Part shown: positions 50,953 through 58,983 of the stretch, one piece after another
Position numbering within the stretch: position 1 is the stretch's first letter
Layout of the letters: each line of letters starts with the position of its first letter
Position numbers and translations under genes: made by a program
Notes under the pieces: generated by a model
Told to the model about the DNA's origin: nothing
The model's input: the letters and a program-made list of their open reading frames with translations, nothing else
The model's database searches: none
Origin: JANQHS01 sp965267505
GTDB taxonomy: Bacteria; Bacteroidota; Bacteroidia; Cytophagales; CCMP332
Direction: 5' to 3'
DNA: 64,000 nucleotides
Assembly (NCBI GenBank): GCA_965267505.1
Contig: OZ254081.1
Location: forward strand, 1,116,001-1,180,000

Positions 50953-51468
50953 ATGAGAAAATTAACCTACCTCTTTATTTCCATTTTAGTTATAGGATTT
51001 GCTTGTGAAGGACCCGAAGGACCTGAAGGACCTGCAGGCGAACAAGGTAATGCCAATGTGGATGTTTACATGTTCCAAAGCCCTACCTGGGATGCGAATT
51101 CATTTATGGATCTTAGCCTTGCAGCAATTACTACCACGGTTTCCGCTGAGTGGTTGGTTCTTGGATATCTGGAAGATTCAAACTGGTATCCAGCGGACGG
51201 AGAATTCTATGGAGGTTCCTATAGATCCTACCATTATACGGGTGGCATGACCATCAAATGTGAGAATTTTGATGGGGGAGTCAATACCAACCCTCCAACA
51301 ATATCCAGAGCAAAGATCATCCTTATTGAGCCTGACACAACCATTTTCATTTCTGGAAATGGAAGAATGGCAAGCCCCAAGCAACAATTGCTTGACGAAA
51401 TGAAGGATAAAGGAGTAAACCTTGACGACTACTACCAAGTTGCAAGGTACTTCGGCATAAAAGAATAG
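50953..51468 (+). CDS. Lipoprotein with short collagen-like segment
   Basis: A 171-residue protein with lipobox GFAC (Cys18) followed directly by the collagen-like run EGPEGPEGPAGEQG, then a beta-rich domain with Trp/Tyr-rich strands. Such Gly-X-Y segments after the lipid anchor are frequent in Bacteroidota surface lipoproteins. Function unknown. A strong terminator follows (51488). Confidence 0.8.
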   Translation: MRKLTYLFISILVIGFACEGPEGPEGPAGEQGNANVDVYMFQSPTWDANSFMDLSLAAITTTVSAEWLVLGYLEDSNWYPADGEFYGGSYRSYHYTGGMTIKCENFDGGVNTNPPTISRAKIILIEPDTTIFISGNGRMASPKQQLLDEMKDKGVNLDDYYQVARYFGIKE

Positions 51469-51487
51469 CTAAAATCTGAACAAATAG

Positions 51488-51520
51488 AACCCGATCAAGC
51501 TAATTGGTCGGGTTTTTTTT
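51488..51520 (+). terminator. Intrinsic terminator after collagen-like lipoprotein
   Basis: AACCCGA pairs with TCGGGTT over a 13-nt loop (partly paired), followed by eight T. Confidence 0.85.
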
Positions 51521-51542
51521 ATCAAAAATTGCAATCAGGCAA

Positions 51543-51570
51543 TAAAAAAGCCCAGCACAATGTGCTGGGC
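51543..51570 (-). terminator. Intrinsic terminator of tRNA-fMet
   Basis: On the minus strand GCCCAGCACA pairs with TGTGCTGGGC and is followed by six T. It lies 10 bp after the tRNA 3' end and faces the convergent plus-strand terminator. Confidence 0.88.
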
Positions 51571-51580
51571 CAAAACTTAG

Positions 51581-51653
<73 letters not shown>

Positions 51654-51662
51654 ATGTGACTA

Positions 51663-51670
51663 CAAAACTA
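51663..51670 (-). promoter_or_regulatory. Bacteroidota -7 element, tRNA-fMet
   Basis: TAGTTTTG on the minus strand matches TAnnTTTG exactly, 9 bp before the tRNA 5' end. No well-spaced TTG. Confidence 0.55.
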
Positions 51671-51704
51671 AAAAAAACTTTCTGATTTTTGCGAGCTGAA
51701 AGGC

Positions 51705-52589
51705 ATGGAGAATAAAAAGGATAATTTCAGATCAGGATTTGTGAACATCCTGGGTAAACCCAATGTGGGCAAGTCGACCCTCATGAATACCTTGGTGGGC
51801 GAAAAGCTTGCTATTGCTACACCCAAGGCTCAAACCACCCGTGATCGTATCCTTGGCATCCTGAACCTGGAGGAGCATCAGATCATTTTCTCCGACACCC
51901 CTGGACTTATCGATCCAAATTATGCCCTTCAGGAATGGATGATGAAAGAGGCGAAAAGTGCCTTGAGCGATGCTGATATACTCCTTTACATTGCACCTTA
52001 TCCCTTCCCAAAAAAATTCGAAGAGCTTGAACTCATAAAAAACCTCGATTGCCCAAAGTATCTCCTGATCAATAAGATCGATCTGGCAGGAAAAGACGAG
52101 ATCGAACTCCCGGAACCGATCACGGAAACGAATTGGGACAGGACCTTCTTTATTTCTGCTCTTAAGAATACAGGGACGGGTAAGCTATTGAAAGCCATAA
52201 AAAAGGATCTACCAAAACACCCACCTTATTACGATTCGGACCAGATCACTGATAAATCTGAAAGATTCATAGCAGCAGAGAGTATCAGAAAACAGGTATT
52301 TGAACTTTTCAAGCAGGAGGTTCCTTATTCCGTTCAGGTTGAGATCGAATATTTTCGTGATGACCCGGATATCCTAAGGATAGGCGCAATAATAATTGTT
52401 GAGCGGGAAACCCAAAAAGGGATAATCATCGGAAAGGCCGGGTCAAAATTGAAAGAGATCGGAATGGGGGCAAGAAAAGAAATTGAAGAATTCTTCGGAA
52501 AGAAAGTATTCCTTGAAACTCATGTGAAAGTTGAAAAGGAATGGCGCAAGACCGAGGGCAAATTGAAAAAACTGGGATTTAACAGATGA
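51705..52589 (+). CDS. era: GTPase Era
   Basis: Era assists 16S rRNA maturation and 30S assembly. The 294-residue protein shows G1 GKPNVGKSTLMN, G2 QTTRD, G3 SDTPGLID, G4 NKID and a C-terminal KH domain (GIIIGKAGSKLKEIG). It starts 51 bp from the divergent tRNA-fMet and overlaps der by 4 bp. A GATTTTTG (one change from the -7 element) lies 13 bp ahead of its ATG. Confidence 0.96.
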   Translation: MENKKDNFRSGFVNILGKPNVGKSTLMNTLVGEKLAIATPKAQTTRDRILGILNLEEHQIIFSDTPGLIDPNYALQEWMMKEAKSALSDADILLYIAPYPFPKKFEELELIKNLDCPKYLLINKIDLAGKDEIELPEPITETNWDRTFFISALKNTGTGKLLKAIKKDLPKHPPYYDSDQITDKSERFIAAESIRKQVFELFKQEVPYSVQVEIEYFRDDPDILRIGAIIIVERETQKGIIIGKAGSKLKEIGMGARKEIEEFFGKKVFLETHVKVEKEWRKTEGKLKKLGFNR

Positions 52590-53890
52590 GCGGATTGGTA
52601 TGTATAGTGGGTAGGCCCAACGTGGGCAAATCGACATTCTTCAATCGGATGATTGGCAGGAAGGATGCGATCATTGACAATGTGAGCGGAGTTACCCGGG
52701 ACAATAAATATGGCTCGGTGGAATGGGGAAAAAAGAATTTCACCTTGATGGATACCGGCGGACTTGTAACTGGTTCCGAGGATGTTTTTGAGGAAGCAAT
52801 CCGAAAACAGGTAATGCAAGGGCTTGAAAGTGCAGATCTCCTCCTTTTTATGGTTGACTTGAAAGATGGGGTGACAGGTCTTGATCAGGAAGTAGCAGAG
52901 CTCTTAAGGAAAACCGAGAAGCCAATATTCCTCGTGGTTAATAAGGCAGACTCTCCGGAAAAAGTGAATCTGGTGGGTGAGTTCTACCAATTGGGCTTTG
53001 AACCAATTTTTCCCATTGCAGCAGAATCAGGAAGCGGTACCGGGGATCTTCTGGATGCCGTCGTTGAAAAACTTCCGGATGGAGAAAAGGAAAATGATGA
53101 TCAAACTCCCAGGATCGCCATCGTTGGTCGGCCCAATGTTGGGAAATCAAGTCTTACAAATGTCTTGTTAGGATACGAAAGAAGTATCGTTACCCCGAAA
53201 GCAGGAACAACCAGAGACCCAGTCAATGCCAGGATGAAGGGTTTTGGACAGGATTTTCTACTCCTTGATACAGCAGGGCTTAGGAAAAAAGCTAAGGTGA
53301 AGGATGATCTTGAATTTTATTCGGTTTTAAGGTCGGTCAGGGCTATTGAGGACTCGGATGTCTGTGTATTGATGTTAGACGCTGAAAATGGGTTGGAAGG
53401 CCAGGATATGAGCATTCTTCATTTGGCTTTGCAAAGGCAAAAGGGGGTGGTTCTTTTGGTCAATAAATGGGATCTGGTGGAAAAGGATACCCATACGCTC
53501 AAGGAATACAAGGAATTCTTTGAAAATAAGCTGGGAACCAATCAATTCATCCCGATTCTATTTATCTCAGTTCATGAAAAGCAAAGGGTTCATAAGGCTA
53601 TGGAGGTGATCCAAGAGGTTTATGAAGAGCGGAAAAAAAGAATTTCTACCTCTAAATTGAATCAGGTAATGCTCAAAAAGATTGAAGAAAGGCCTCCTGG
53701 AATGGAAAGAGGAACCGAAATAAAGATCAAATACATTACCCAATTACCTACCAAAACACCAGCTTTTGCCTTTTTTTGTAACCTTCCCAAAGCCTTAAAA
53801 CCGAGTTATAAGAGGTATTTGGAGAACCAAATAAGGGGAAGTTTCGGATTTAAGGGAGTTCCCATTTCTCTGGTTTTTAAGAAAAAATAG
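52586..53890 (+). CDS. der: GTPase Der (EngA)
   Basis: Der has two tandem GTPase domains for 50S assembly. The 434-residue protein shows G1 GRPNVGKSTFFN and GRPNVGKSSLTN, G3 DTGG and DTAGL, G4 NKAD and NKWD, then a C-terminal KH-like domain (IKYITQLPTKTPAFAFF). The era-der overlap (4 bp) ties the two ribosome-assembly GTPases in one transcript. Confidence 0.96.
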   Translation: MSGLVCIVGRPNVGKSTFFNRMIGRKDAIIDNVSGVTRDNKYGSVEWGKKNFTLMDTGGLVTGSEDVFEEAIRKQVMQGLESADLLLFMVDLKDGVTGLDQEVAELLRKTEKPIFLVVNKADSPEKVNLVGEFYQLGFEPIFPIAAESGSGTGDLLDAVVEKLPDGEKENDDQTPRIAIVGRPNVGKSSLTNVLLGYERSIVTPKAGTTRDPVNARMKGFGQDFLLLDTAGLRKKAKVKDDLEFYSVLRSVRAIEDSDVCVLMLDAENGLEGQDMSILHLALQRQKGVVLLVNKWDLVEKDTHTLKEYKEFFENKLGTNQFIPILFISVHEKQRVHKAMEVIQEVYEERKKRISTSKLNQVMLKKIEERPPGMERGTEIKIKYITQLPTKTPAFAFFCNLPKALKPSYKRYLENQIRGSFGFKGVPISLVFKKK

Positions 53891-53921
53891 TACGTGAGTT
53901 AGGTTTGATAGCCTGTTTACC

Positions 53922-53929
53922 TATCTTTG
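53922..53929 (+). promoter_or_regulatory. Bacteroidota -7 element, acidic lipoprotein
   Basis: TATCTTTG matches TAnnTTTG exactly, 21 bp before the ATG at 53951; a TTG lies 14 bp upstream. Confidence 0.55.
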
Positions 53930-53950
53930 GTTTAGAAAAAAGGAAATATC

Positions 53951-54241
53951 ATGAGTAAATTACCACTTTATCTTATTGCTCTAACCATGGGACTTTTTGT
54001 AGCCTGTGGTGGCGATGAAGCCGCTTCTGAAGGAGATGTTCAGGAAGAAGAAATGATGGAGTCTACTGAAATGGATGCAGCAGCTGAAGAAGAAGCTCCA
54101 GCTGAGGATGCTATGGAAGGAGATGAAGCCATGGACGCTGACGAAACTATGGAAACTGAGGATGCTGAAGAAGGCGAAGGCGCTGAAGAGCCAATGGAAG
54201 AGCCTGCTGAAAATGAAGCAGACGAAGGAGGCGAAGGCTGA
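53951..54241 (+). CDS. Small highly acidic lipoprotein
   Basis: A 96-residue lipoprotein (lipobox FVAC, Cys19) whose mature part is almost entirely Glu, Asp, Ala, Met and Gly with no basic residue. It has its own -7 element and terminator, consistent with a strong, independent transcript. The chain is likely disordered and could bind cations or basic proteins; no function is known. Confidence 0.75.
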   Translation: MSKLPLYLIALTMGLFVACGGDEAASEGDVQEEEMMESTEMDAAAEEEAPAEDAMEGDEAMDADETMETEDAEEGEGAEEPMEEPAENEADEGGEG

Positions 54242-54260
54242 TCCTTCTAACTTTCAAATT

Positions 54261-54295
54261 AACCGCGCATTTGTAATCAGGTGCGCGGTTTTTTT
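54261..54295 (+). terminator. Intrinsic terminator abutting the sprT-like start
   Basis: AACCGCGCA (54261-54269) pairs with TGCGCGGTT (54282-54290), then five more T, immediately before the ATG at 54296. Confidence 0.85.
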
Positions 54296-54889
54296 ATGTC
54301 TAAAGAACATATCAAAAGCTTGTTACCCGATGATCTTCGGGCCAATTTCAGAGAGCTCTGGGAAAAGCATCGCTTCGAGCTGAAGATCCGTAAGCCCAGG
54401 AAGTCCAAACTTGGTGACTTTCGTTGGGAGCCCTCAAGTGGAAAGTATACTATCACCTTAAACAAGGACTTAGACGCTCCTTTGTTCACAGTAACCTTTC
54501 TACATGAATTTGCCCACTTGCTGGTAAAAGAGAAATATGGAAGGAAAGCTTCTCCTCATGGAGCGGAATGGAAGAGTGAATTTTCTCAACTTCTCGCCAG
54601 GGTTCAAGACCATGAGATCTTCGATGATCAACAAAAATTAGCGATCCAAAGAATAAGGAGAAATCCAAAAGCCAGTCTGGGATCAGATCAGCAGGTTTAC
54701 AAAGCCTTCAAAAAATCTAGCAATAGTGTTTCAGACCTCATGGAGGGAACAGAATTCTTGTTCAGGAATACTCCCTACCGAGTTGAAAAAAGGAACCGAA
54801 GCAGATCGATCTGCAAAAATTTAAAAAATGGGAAGAAGTATAGCTTTCCTTTCGCTACGGAGATCGAATTAGCCGATAACACTGGCTAA
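54296..54889 (+). CDS. SprT-like zinc metalloprotease
   Basis: A 197-residue protein from ATG 54296 (MSKEHIKSLLPD); an upstream GTG lies within the terminator hairpin. The zinc motif is HEFAH in FLHEFAHLLVKEKYG, with SPHGAEWKSEF as the following conserved segment, as in SprT/Spartan-like domains. The role is unknown. The terminator directly upstream leaves no room for an RBS. It overlaps the convergent gene by 21 bp at the 3' end. Confidence 0.85.
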   Translation: MSKEHIKSLLPDDLRANFRELWEKHRFELKIRKPRKSKLGDFRWEPSSGKYTITLNKDLDAPLFTVTFLHEFAHLLVKEKYGRKASPHGAEWKSEFSQLLARVQDHEIFDDQQKLAIQRIRRNPKASLGSDQQVYKAFKKSSNSVSDLMEGTEFLFRNTPYRVEKRNRSRSICKNLKNGKKYSFPFATEIELADNTG

Positions 54890-55438
54890 TTTCTTTTGGA
54901 TCATTCCCAATAACCCAAGCGGAGACATTGTCCTCCAATTTTCAAACTCCCATCCTTCACCGTAGAACATATAGGTGGCAAGTCCGTAATTATTCCACTC
55001 GCTTTCAACAAGATCTCTGAAATTCAGTGCGACGATCCACCCATCCGCGTCCAATTCCTCCTTCCATTCTTCATAATAACAATCGTCAGAACCATGGAAA
55101 TTAAAAACATAGTCACCTATTAGAGCGAAGCGTTTGACGCCCCGGAGAATTAGAGGATCAATGATATTCCTCTTGAAATACATAATGTCGTTGTTGATGG
55201 CATCATTCCATTCACCGATTAGCTGAATCACGCTAAAAGATTCGTCATCATCTATGTAAAGGATTTTGAGGTAAAGGGTTTCGGAACCCATAAAATCCCA
55301 ACCCGGATCAATGTAATAGCCATAGATATTCTCAGAATACAGATCATAGTTATATTCCTTCCCAAAAAAAGGAGAATCTGGGTCCATGGAAGAATCATAG
55401 AATGACTCCCAACGCAAATGGGGTTCCAGCTTATGCAC
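54869..55438 (-). CDS. Acidic cytoplasmic protein, unknown
   Basis: Start set at GTG 55438 (MHKLEPHLRWESF), overlapping the end of murQ; the longer frame to 55507 lies within murQ. The 189-residue protein is rich in Asp, Glu, Trp and Tyr, without signal peptide or membrane helix. No family recognised. It is coupled to murQ and overlaps the sprT-like gene by 21 bp at the 3' ends. Confidence 0.65.
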   Translation of the reverse strand: MHKLEPHLRWESFYDSSMDPDSPFFGKEYNYDLYSENIYGYYIDPGWDFMGSETLYLKILYIDDDESFSVIQLIGEWNDAINNDIMYFKRNIIDPLILRGVKRFALIGDYVFNFHGSDDCYYEEWKEELDADGWIVALNFRDLVESEWNNYGLATYMFYGEGWEFENWRTMSPLGLLGMIQKKLASVIG

Positions 55439-56237
55439 CGATACCTCCTTCCAGAGCAGCTCTAACCGAACCAGCTTCCAATAGCCTTTCCCTTGCCTCC
55501 TCCTCACTAATCTTTAATTCCTCCATTAGAAATCGCGTGCCTCTATCAAGCAATTTGTTATTGCTTAACTGCATGTCCACCATCTTATTTCCTTTCACCC
55601 TTCCTAAGCGGATCATCACGCTGGTGGTAAGCATATTAAGCACCAGCTTTTGAGCAGTTCCAGATTTCATTCGGGTACTTCCAGTAAGGTATTCAGGGCC
55701 TACCCCTACTTCGATCGGGAAATCAGCATGTCTGGAAGCAATTGAGCCTTTATTGCAGGTAACAAGACCAGTGACCAGACCATTTTTCTGAGCGTCATTC
55801 AAGCCACCTACTACATAAGGAGTTTTTCCTGATGCCGCGATCCCAACAACAACATCCTTGGCAGAAATGTCATACTTCTGGAGATCTTTCCACGCCTGGG
55901 TAGGATCATCTTCTGCGAATTCAACGGCCTTCCTTATGGCTCCATCACCCCCGGCTATAATTCCTATTACCATTCCGAATGGAACACCAAAAGTAGGGGG
56001 ACATTCGGAGGCATCCAGAATTCCTAAGCGACCCGAGGTACCGGCTCCTATGTAAAAAAGCCTTCCTCCATCCTTCATTTTTTCAAAAACGGCAGCAGAC
56101 AGGTCCTGAATGCTCTTTAATTCCTCTTTTACTGCGAGAGCAACTTTCTGATCTTCGGAGTTGATCTCTTCAAGCAAAATCTTGAGCTCCTTTTTTTCCA
56201 GCCCATCGTACAGCGAATTTGATTCGGTAGTGCTCAT
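55431..56237 (-). CDS. murQ: N-acetylmuramic acid 6-phosphate etherase
   Basis: MurQ cleaves the lactyl ether of MurNAc-6-P in cell-wall recycling. The 268-residue protein has the SIS fold: FYIGAGTSGRLGILDASECPP, GIAASGKTPYVVGG and STRMKSGTAQKLVLNML. Length is slightly short but complete. Overlaps coaE by 4 bp. AnmK and NagZ are not nearby. Confidence 0.95.
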   Translation of the reverse strand: MSTTESNSLYDGLEKKELKILLEEINSEDQKVALAVKEELKSIQDLSAAVFEKMKDGGRLFYIGAGTSGRLGILDASECPPTFGVPFGMVIGIIAGGDGAIRKAVEFAEDDPTQAWKDLQKYDISAKDVVVGIAASGKTPYVVGGLNDAQKNGLVTGLVTCNKGSIASRHADFPIEVGVGPEYLTGSTRMKSGTAQKLVLNMLTTSVMIRLGRVKGNKMVDMQLSNNKLLDRGTRFLMEELKISEEEARERLLEAGSVRAALEGGIGA

Positions 56238-56839
56238 TCTTGCTCGGTTTTTAAATGAGCCCTCAGGCTGGTATCAAAATTCATAAGATACTCTAGTATC
56301 GCCTTTTTCCCATCATTTTGTACTTGGAGATGGCAATATCCCGCTAGCTGTTCATCACTCATCTGAGAATCAATGATCTTTTGGATGTCATCTTCTGACC
56401 GAAAAGGATCTCTCCTTTTCACCCTTTCTATCCTTACTTTTTTTGGAGCAAATACTCCTATCAATACATCAAGGTTCTTGTATGAACCGGATTCCACCAA
56501 AAGAGCGGCTTCTTTGATCAGGTAGGGAGCGGAAGAATTTTCTTTCACCCAGGATCCAAAATCCTTTCCTACTTCGGGATGCACCAAATCATTTATTTTC
56601 TTTCGATTCTCCTGATTGGAAAAAACAACTTTCCGTAGATGATCCTTGTTGATTCCTTTATCCTTCAACGCTTCATCGCCAAACAATTCTCGGAGTCCTT
56701 CCCTTACGTTTACATTATTCTCCATTAGTGACCGGGCCCTGGAGTCAGAATCATAAACCGGGATCCCAAGGATATTAAATACCTTCGAAATGGTTGATTT
56801 GCCTGAGCCAATCCCTCCTGTAATGCCTACGAGGTACAT
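56234..56839 (-). CDS. coaE: Dephospho-CoA kinase
   Basis: CoaE phosphorylates dephospho-CoA, the last step of CoA synthesis. The 201-residue protein has P-loop GITGGIGSGKSTISK, YDSDSRAR, and EAALLVESG, and the KRRDPFRSEDD substrate region. It lies 2 bp after the ybbR-like gene and overlaps murQ, in a mixed operon. Confidence 0.95.
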   Translation of the reverse strand: MYLVGITGGIGSGKSTISKVFNILGIPVYDSDSRARSLMENNVNVREGLRELFGDEALKDKGINKDHLRKVVFSNQENRKKINDLVHPEVGKDFGSWVKENSSAPYLIKEAALLVESGSYKNLDVLIGVFAPKKVRIERVKRRDPFRSEDDIQKIIDSQMSDEQLAGYCHLQVQNDGKKAILEYLMNFDTSLRAHLKTEQE

Positions 56840-56841
56840 AA

Positions 56842-57837
56842 TTATTGGATTCCTTCCGAGGCCAGTAATCTGACTGTATCTGGAAATAGGACGGTCATTA
56901 CTGCGCTTTCCGGAACTTTCCTCAGTTGAATTCTTGCAGTACTATCATTTTTGGAAAGCCTGTCCAGATCAACAAAAGCCTCAACAGAATCAAAATCAGT
57001 TCCGAATTCTTCGGCTTCCTTTAGCTTAAAAACGATCCTGACAAATTCATTTTCAGGAAAAAGCTCTGGAGCCTTCTTCTTTTTTTTGGATTCCATGAAT
57101 ATGGGAATGTTCTTCTCCAGCAATTCATATTGTCCCACTGAGAAAGAAAGCTCAATATTCTCTGGCTCTACCTGGACCAATTCCGAATGCGGCAGTTGGA
57201 CGATCAATGAACTTGAATAATTCTTATCGATATTATCGACCGGAAGGGCCAATAGATAATGTTCAGTAAGGTTCTCAAGCAAGGAACGAGGACCCGTAAA
57301 GCTCAGGGTATCTGAAGAGATCACTATACTATCCTTCAGGTAAAAATTCTCTGCAAATGGGATATCGGCAGCATCAAAATCAATTGGAACCTTCCTTGTT
57401 TCAAGGAAATCAAAGTTTATTGGTTCTTCAGGGTCGATGAAATTCATCAGCTTCAGGTCCTGCAATTTAGCGGTGATCTTATCTGAAAAAGTGGCATATG
57501 TAATGGACTTTGATTCAGGCAAATCCGCAGGAGTCAATTTGATTGGATCAATCTGCCAACCAAAGGTCCAACGGATCAGATCCCAACCATAACCTGAAAC
57601 CTGAAGTGGGATCTTTTTTGGAGGGGGGTCCAGGGGGATGTAAAGGGAATCATCATAAACAACCTCAAGAGGCATGCTTATGCTGGTTTGGTAATCCTTA
57701 TTAAGAGAATTCAAGCCCCAGAAAATAAAGGCGGTTAGAAAGCAAAGAAGGAAGATCCTTAAATTCTGGCTCTTTAAAAGAACCATAGGATTCGGGATCC
57801 AGGCCCTGAGATTTCCGCCTTTTCCCTTCTCTGCCAT
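56842..57837 (-). CDS. YbbR/CdaR-like envelope protein
   Basis: A 331-residue protein with one N-terminal membrane helix (about 27-43) and several YbbR-like beta domains outside (IPLQVSGYGWDLIRWTFG, IVISSDTLSFTGPRSLLENL). YbbR-type proteins are linked to c-di-AMP cyclase regulation in Firmicutes, but the Bacteroidota role is unclear. It sits between yajC and coaE, a typical order for this phylum. Confidence 0.8.
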   Translation of the reverse strand: MAEKGKGGNLRAWIPNPMVLLKSQNLRIFLLCFLTAFIFWGLNSLNKDYQTSISMPLEVVYDDSLYIPLDPPPKKIPLQVSGYGWDLIRWTFGWQIDPIKLTPADLPESKSITYATFSDKITAKLQDLKLMNFIDPEEPINFDFLETRKVPIDFDAADIPFAENFYLKDSIVISSDTLSFTGPRSLLENLTEHYLLALPVDNIDKNYSSSLIVQLPHSELVQVEPENIELSFSVGQYELLEKNIPIFMESKKKKKAPELFPENEFVRIVFKLKEAEEFGTDFDSVEAFVDLDRLSKNDSTARIQLRKVPESAVMTVLFPDTVRLLASEGIQ

Positions 57838-57842
57838 TTGAA

Positions 57843-58163
57843 TTATTCTTTTTCGGTGTTCACCCTTTTTGTGCTTTCCATAGAAAGCGCCGTCCTGTCC
57901 ACTTTGAGCTTTGTTCCCCGATCAACATCAAGAATCACTTCGTGGTCCAGGATTTCAAATACCTTTCCATGAACTCCGCCCACGGTTACCACCAGGTCGC
58001 CCTTCTTAACATCATTTTGGAAGTTCTTTGCATCCTTTTGACGCTTTTGTTGGGGTCTAATCATGAAAAAATAAAAGACCAGAATTATTCCCCCGAAGAA
58101 CAATAACTGGATCACTCCGCCACCCTGGGCCTGGAGGATCACGAAATCAAGAAGACTTATCAT
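57843..58163 (-). CDS. yajC: Preprotein translocase subunit YajC
   Basis: A 106-residue inner-membrane protein: one helix (IQLLFFGGIILVFYFFMI), then MIRPQQKRQKDAKNFQNDV and VTVGGVHGKVFEI, the YajC motif. It associates with SecDF. It overlaps the DUF1573 gene by 4 bp and precedes ybbR by 5 bp. Confidence 0.95.
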   Translation of the reverse strand: MISLLDFVILQAQGGGVIQLLFFGGIILVFYFFMIRPQQKRQKDAKNFQNDVKKGDLVVTVGGVHGKVFEILDHEVILDVDRGTKLKVDRTALSMESTKRVNTEKE

Positions 58164-58678
58164 GAATTAGCGTCCTCCTCTTTTACAGGGGTGTTAACCA
58201 ATCCTTTTAAAGTAAGGGTGGTCTTATTAGGCTGAGTATTAGCTACGATGGTAACTGTTTTGTTTTGATTCCCGGACTTGCCTTTTGAATCAAATCTAAC
58301 CTTGATCTCCCCAGTACCATTGGGCTCGATTGGATCTTTTGGCCATGAAGGAACAGTACAACCACATGAAGCGGTTGCATTGCTAATGATCAATGGCCCC
58401 TCCCCTATATTGGTAAATGTGTAAGTATGTTCAACTACTTCGCCTGATTCAACAGATCCAAAATCAAATACAGATTCGCCAAAACTCAAAACTGGAAGAG
58501 GTCCTACCTCTACTTCAACGGCCGCCTCATTGGAAGCTGCTGTTGCCGGTACTTCAATTAATCTATTGGCTGAAAGTTGTCCATCCTCTAGTTCTCCAGA
58601 ATTGCTGTCGCAACCGGTAAAACCTATGATTCCAAACCCTAAAAGGGCAAGAAATGCTGTTTTCATTGTACTTCTCAT
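58160..58678 (-). CDS. DUF1573 lipoprotein
   Basis: A 172-residue lipoprotein (lipobox GFTGC, Cys23; MKTAFLALL at codon 5 is a possible start) with the DUF1573 Ig-like core FGSVESGEVVEHTYTFTN and the motif ASCGCTVPSWPKDPI with paired cysteines. Function unknown. It overlaps both yajC and ytxH by 4 bp. Confidence 0.88.
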   Translation of the reverse strand: MRSTMKTAFLALLGFGIIGFTGCDSNSGELEDGQLSANRLIEVPATAASNEAAVEVEVGPLPVLSFGESVFDFGSVESGEVVEHTYTFTNIGEGPLIISNATASCGCTVPSWPKDPIEPNGTGEIKVRFDSKGKSGNQNKTVTIVANTQPNKTTLTLKGLVNTPVKEEDANS

Positions 58679-58980
58679 GTTCTTTCCTTGGATTTAATTT
58701 TATTGATCAAAGAGTCTACATCACCCAAAAGCTTTTCTGCCTTGGTCCTTGTTTCAGAGATCACCTCGTCAGCCTTTTCTTTGGCATCAGAATCAAGATC
58801 CTCCACTTCTTCAAGATATTCATTTAGAAGATCAAGAATCCTTTCTCTGTATTTATCCAACAAGAAACTGATCCTGTCCCGGGTATTGGCTCCCTTGTCC
58901 GGAGCAAACAGGATCCCTGCCGCAGCACCGATACCGGCTCCGACAAGAAACGCAAAAAAACCACTTCCTTTATTTGCCAT
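58675..58980 (-). CDS. YtxH-like protein
   Basis: A 101-residue protein: one glycine-rich membrane segment (FFAFLVGAGIGAAAGILFAPDKG), the YtxH hallmark, followed by a charged coiled coil. Homologues are stress-linked in Bacilli; no specific role. 3 bp after nusB and overlapping DUF1573 by 4 bp. Confidence 0.88.
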   Translation of the reverse strand: MANKGSGFFAFLVGAGIGAAAGILFAPDKGANTRDRISFLLDKYRERILDLLNEYLEEVEDLDSDAKEKADEVISETRTKAEKLLGDVDSLINKIKSKERT

Positions 58981-58983
58981 AGC

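Noticed and set aside
53000..53200. Short frames on both strands inside der
   Set aside because: Shadows of the second GTPase domain.
55439..55507. Longer start of the acidic protein
   Set aside because: It lies within murQ and encodes an RRRQGKG-type basic stretch unlike the rest.
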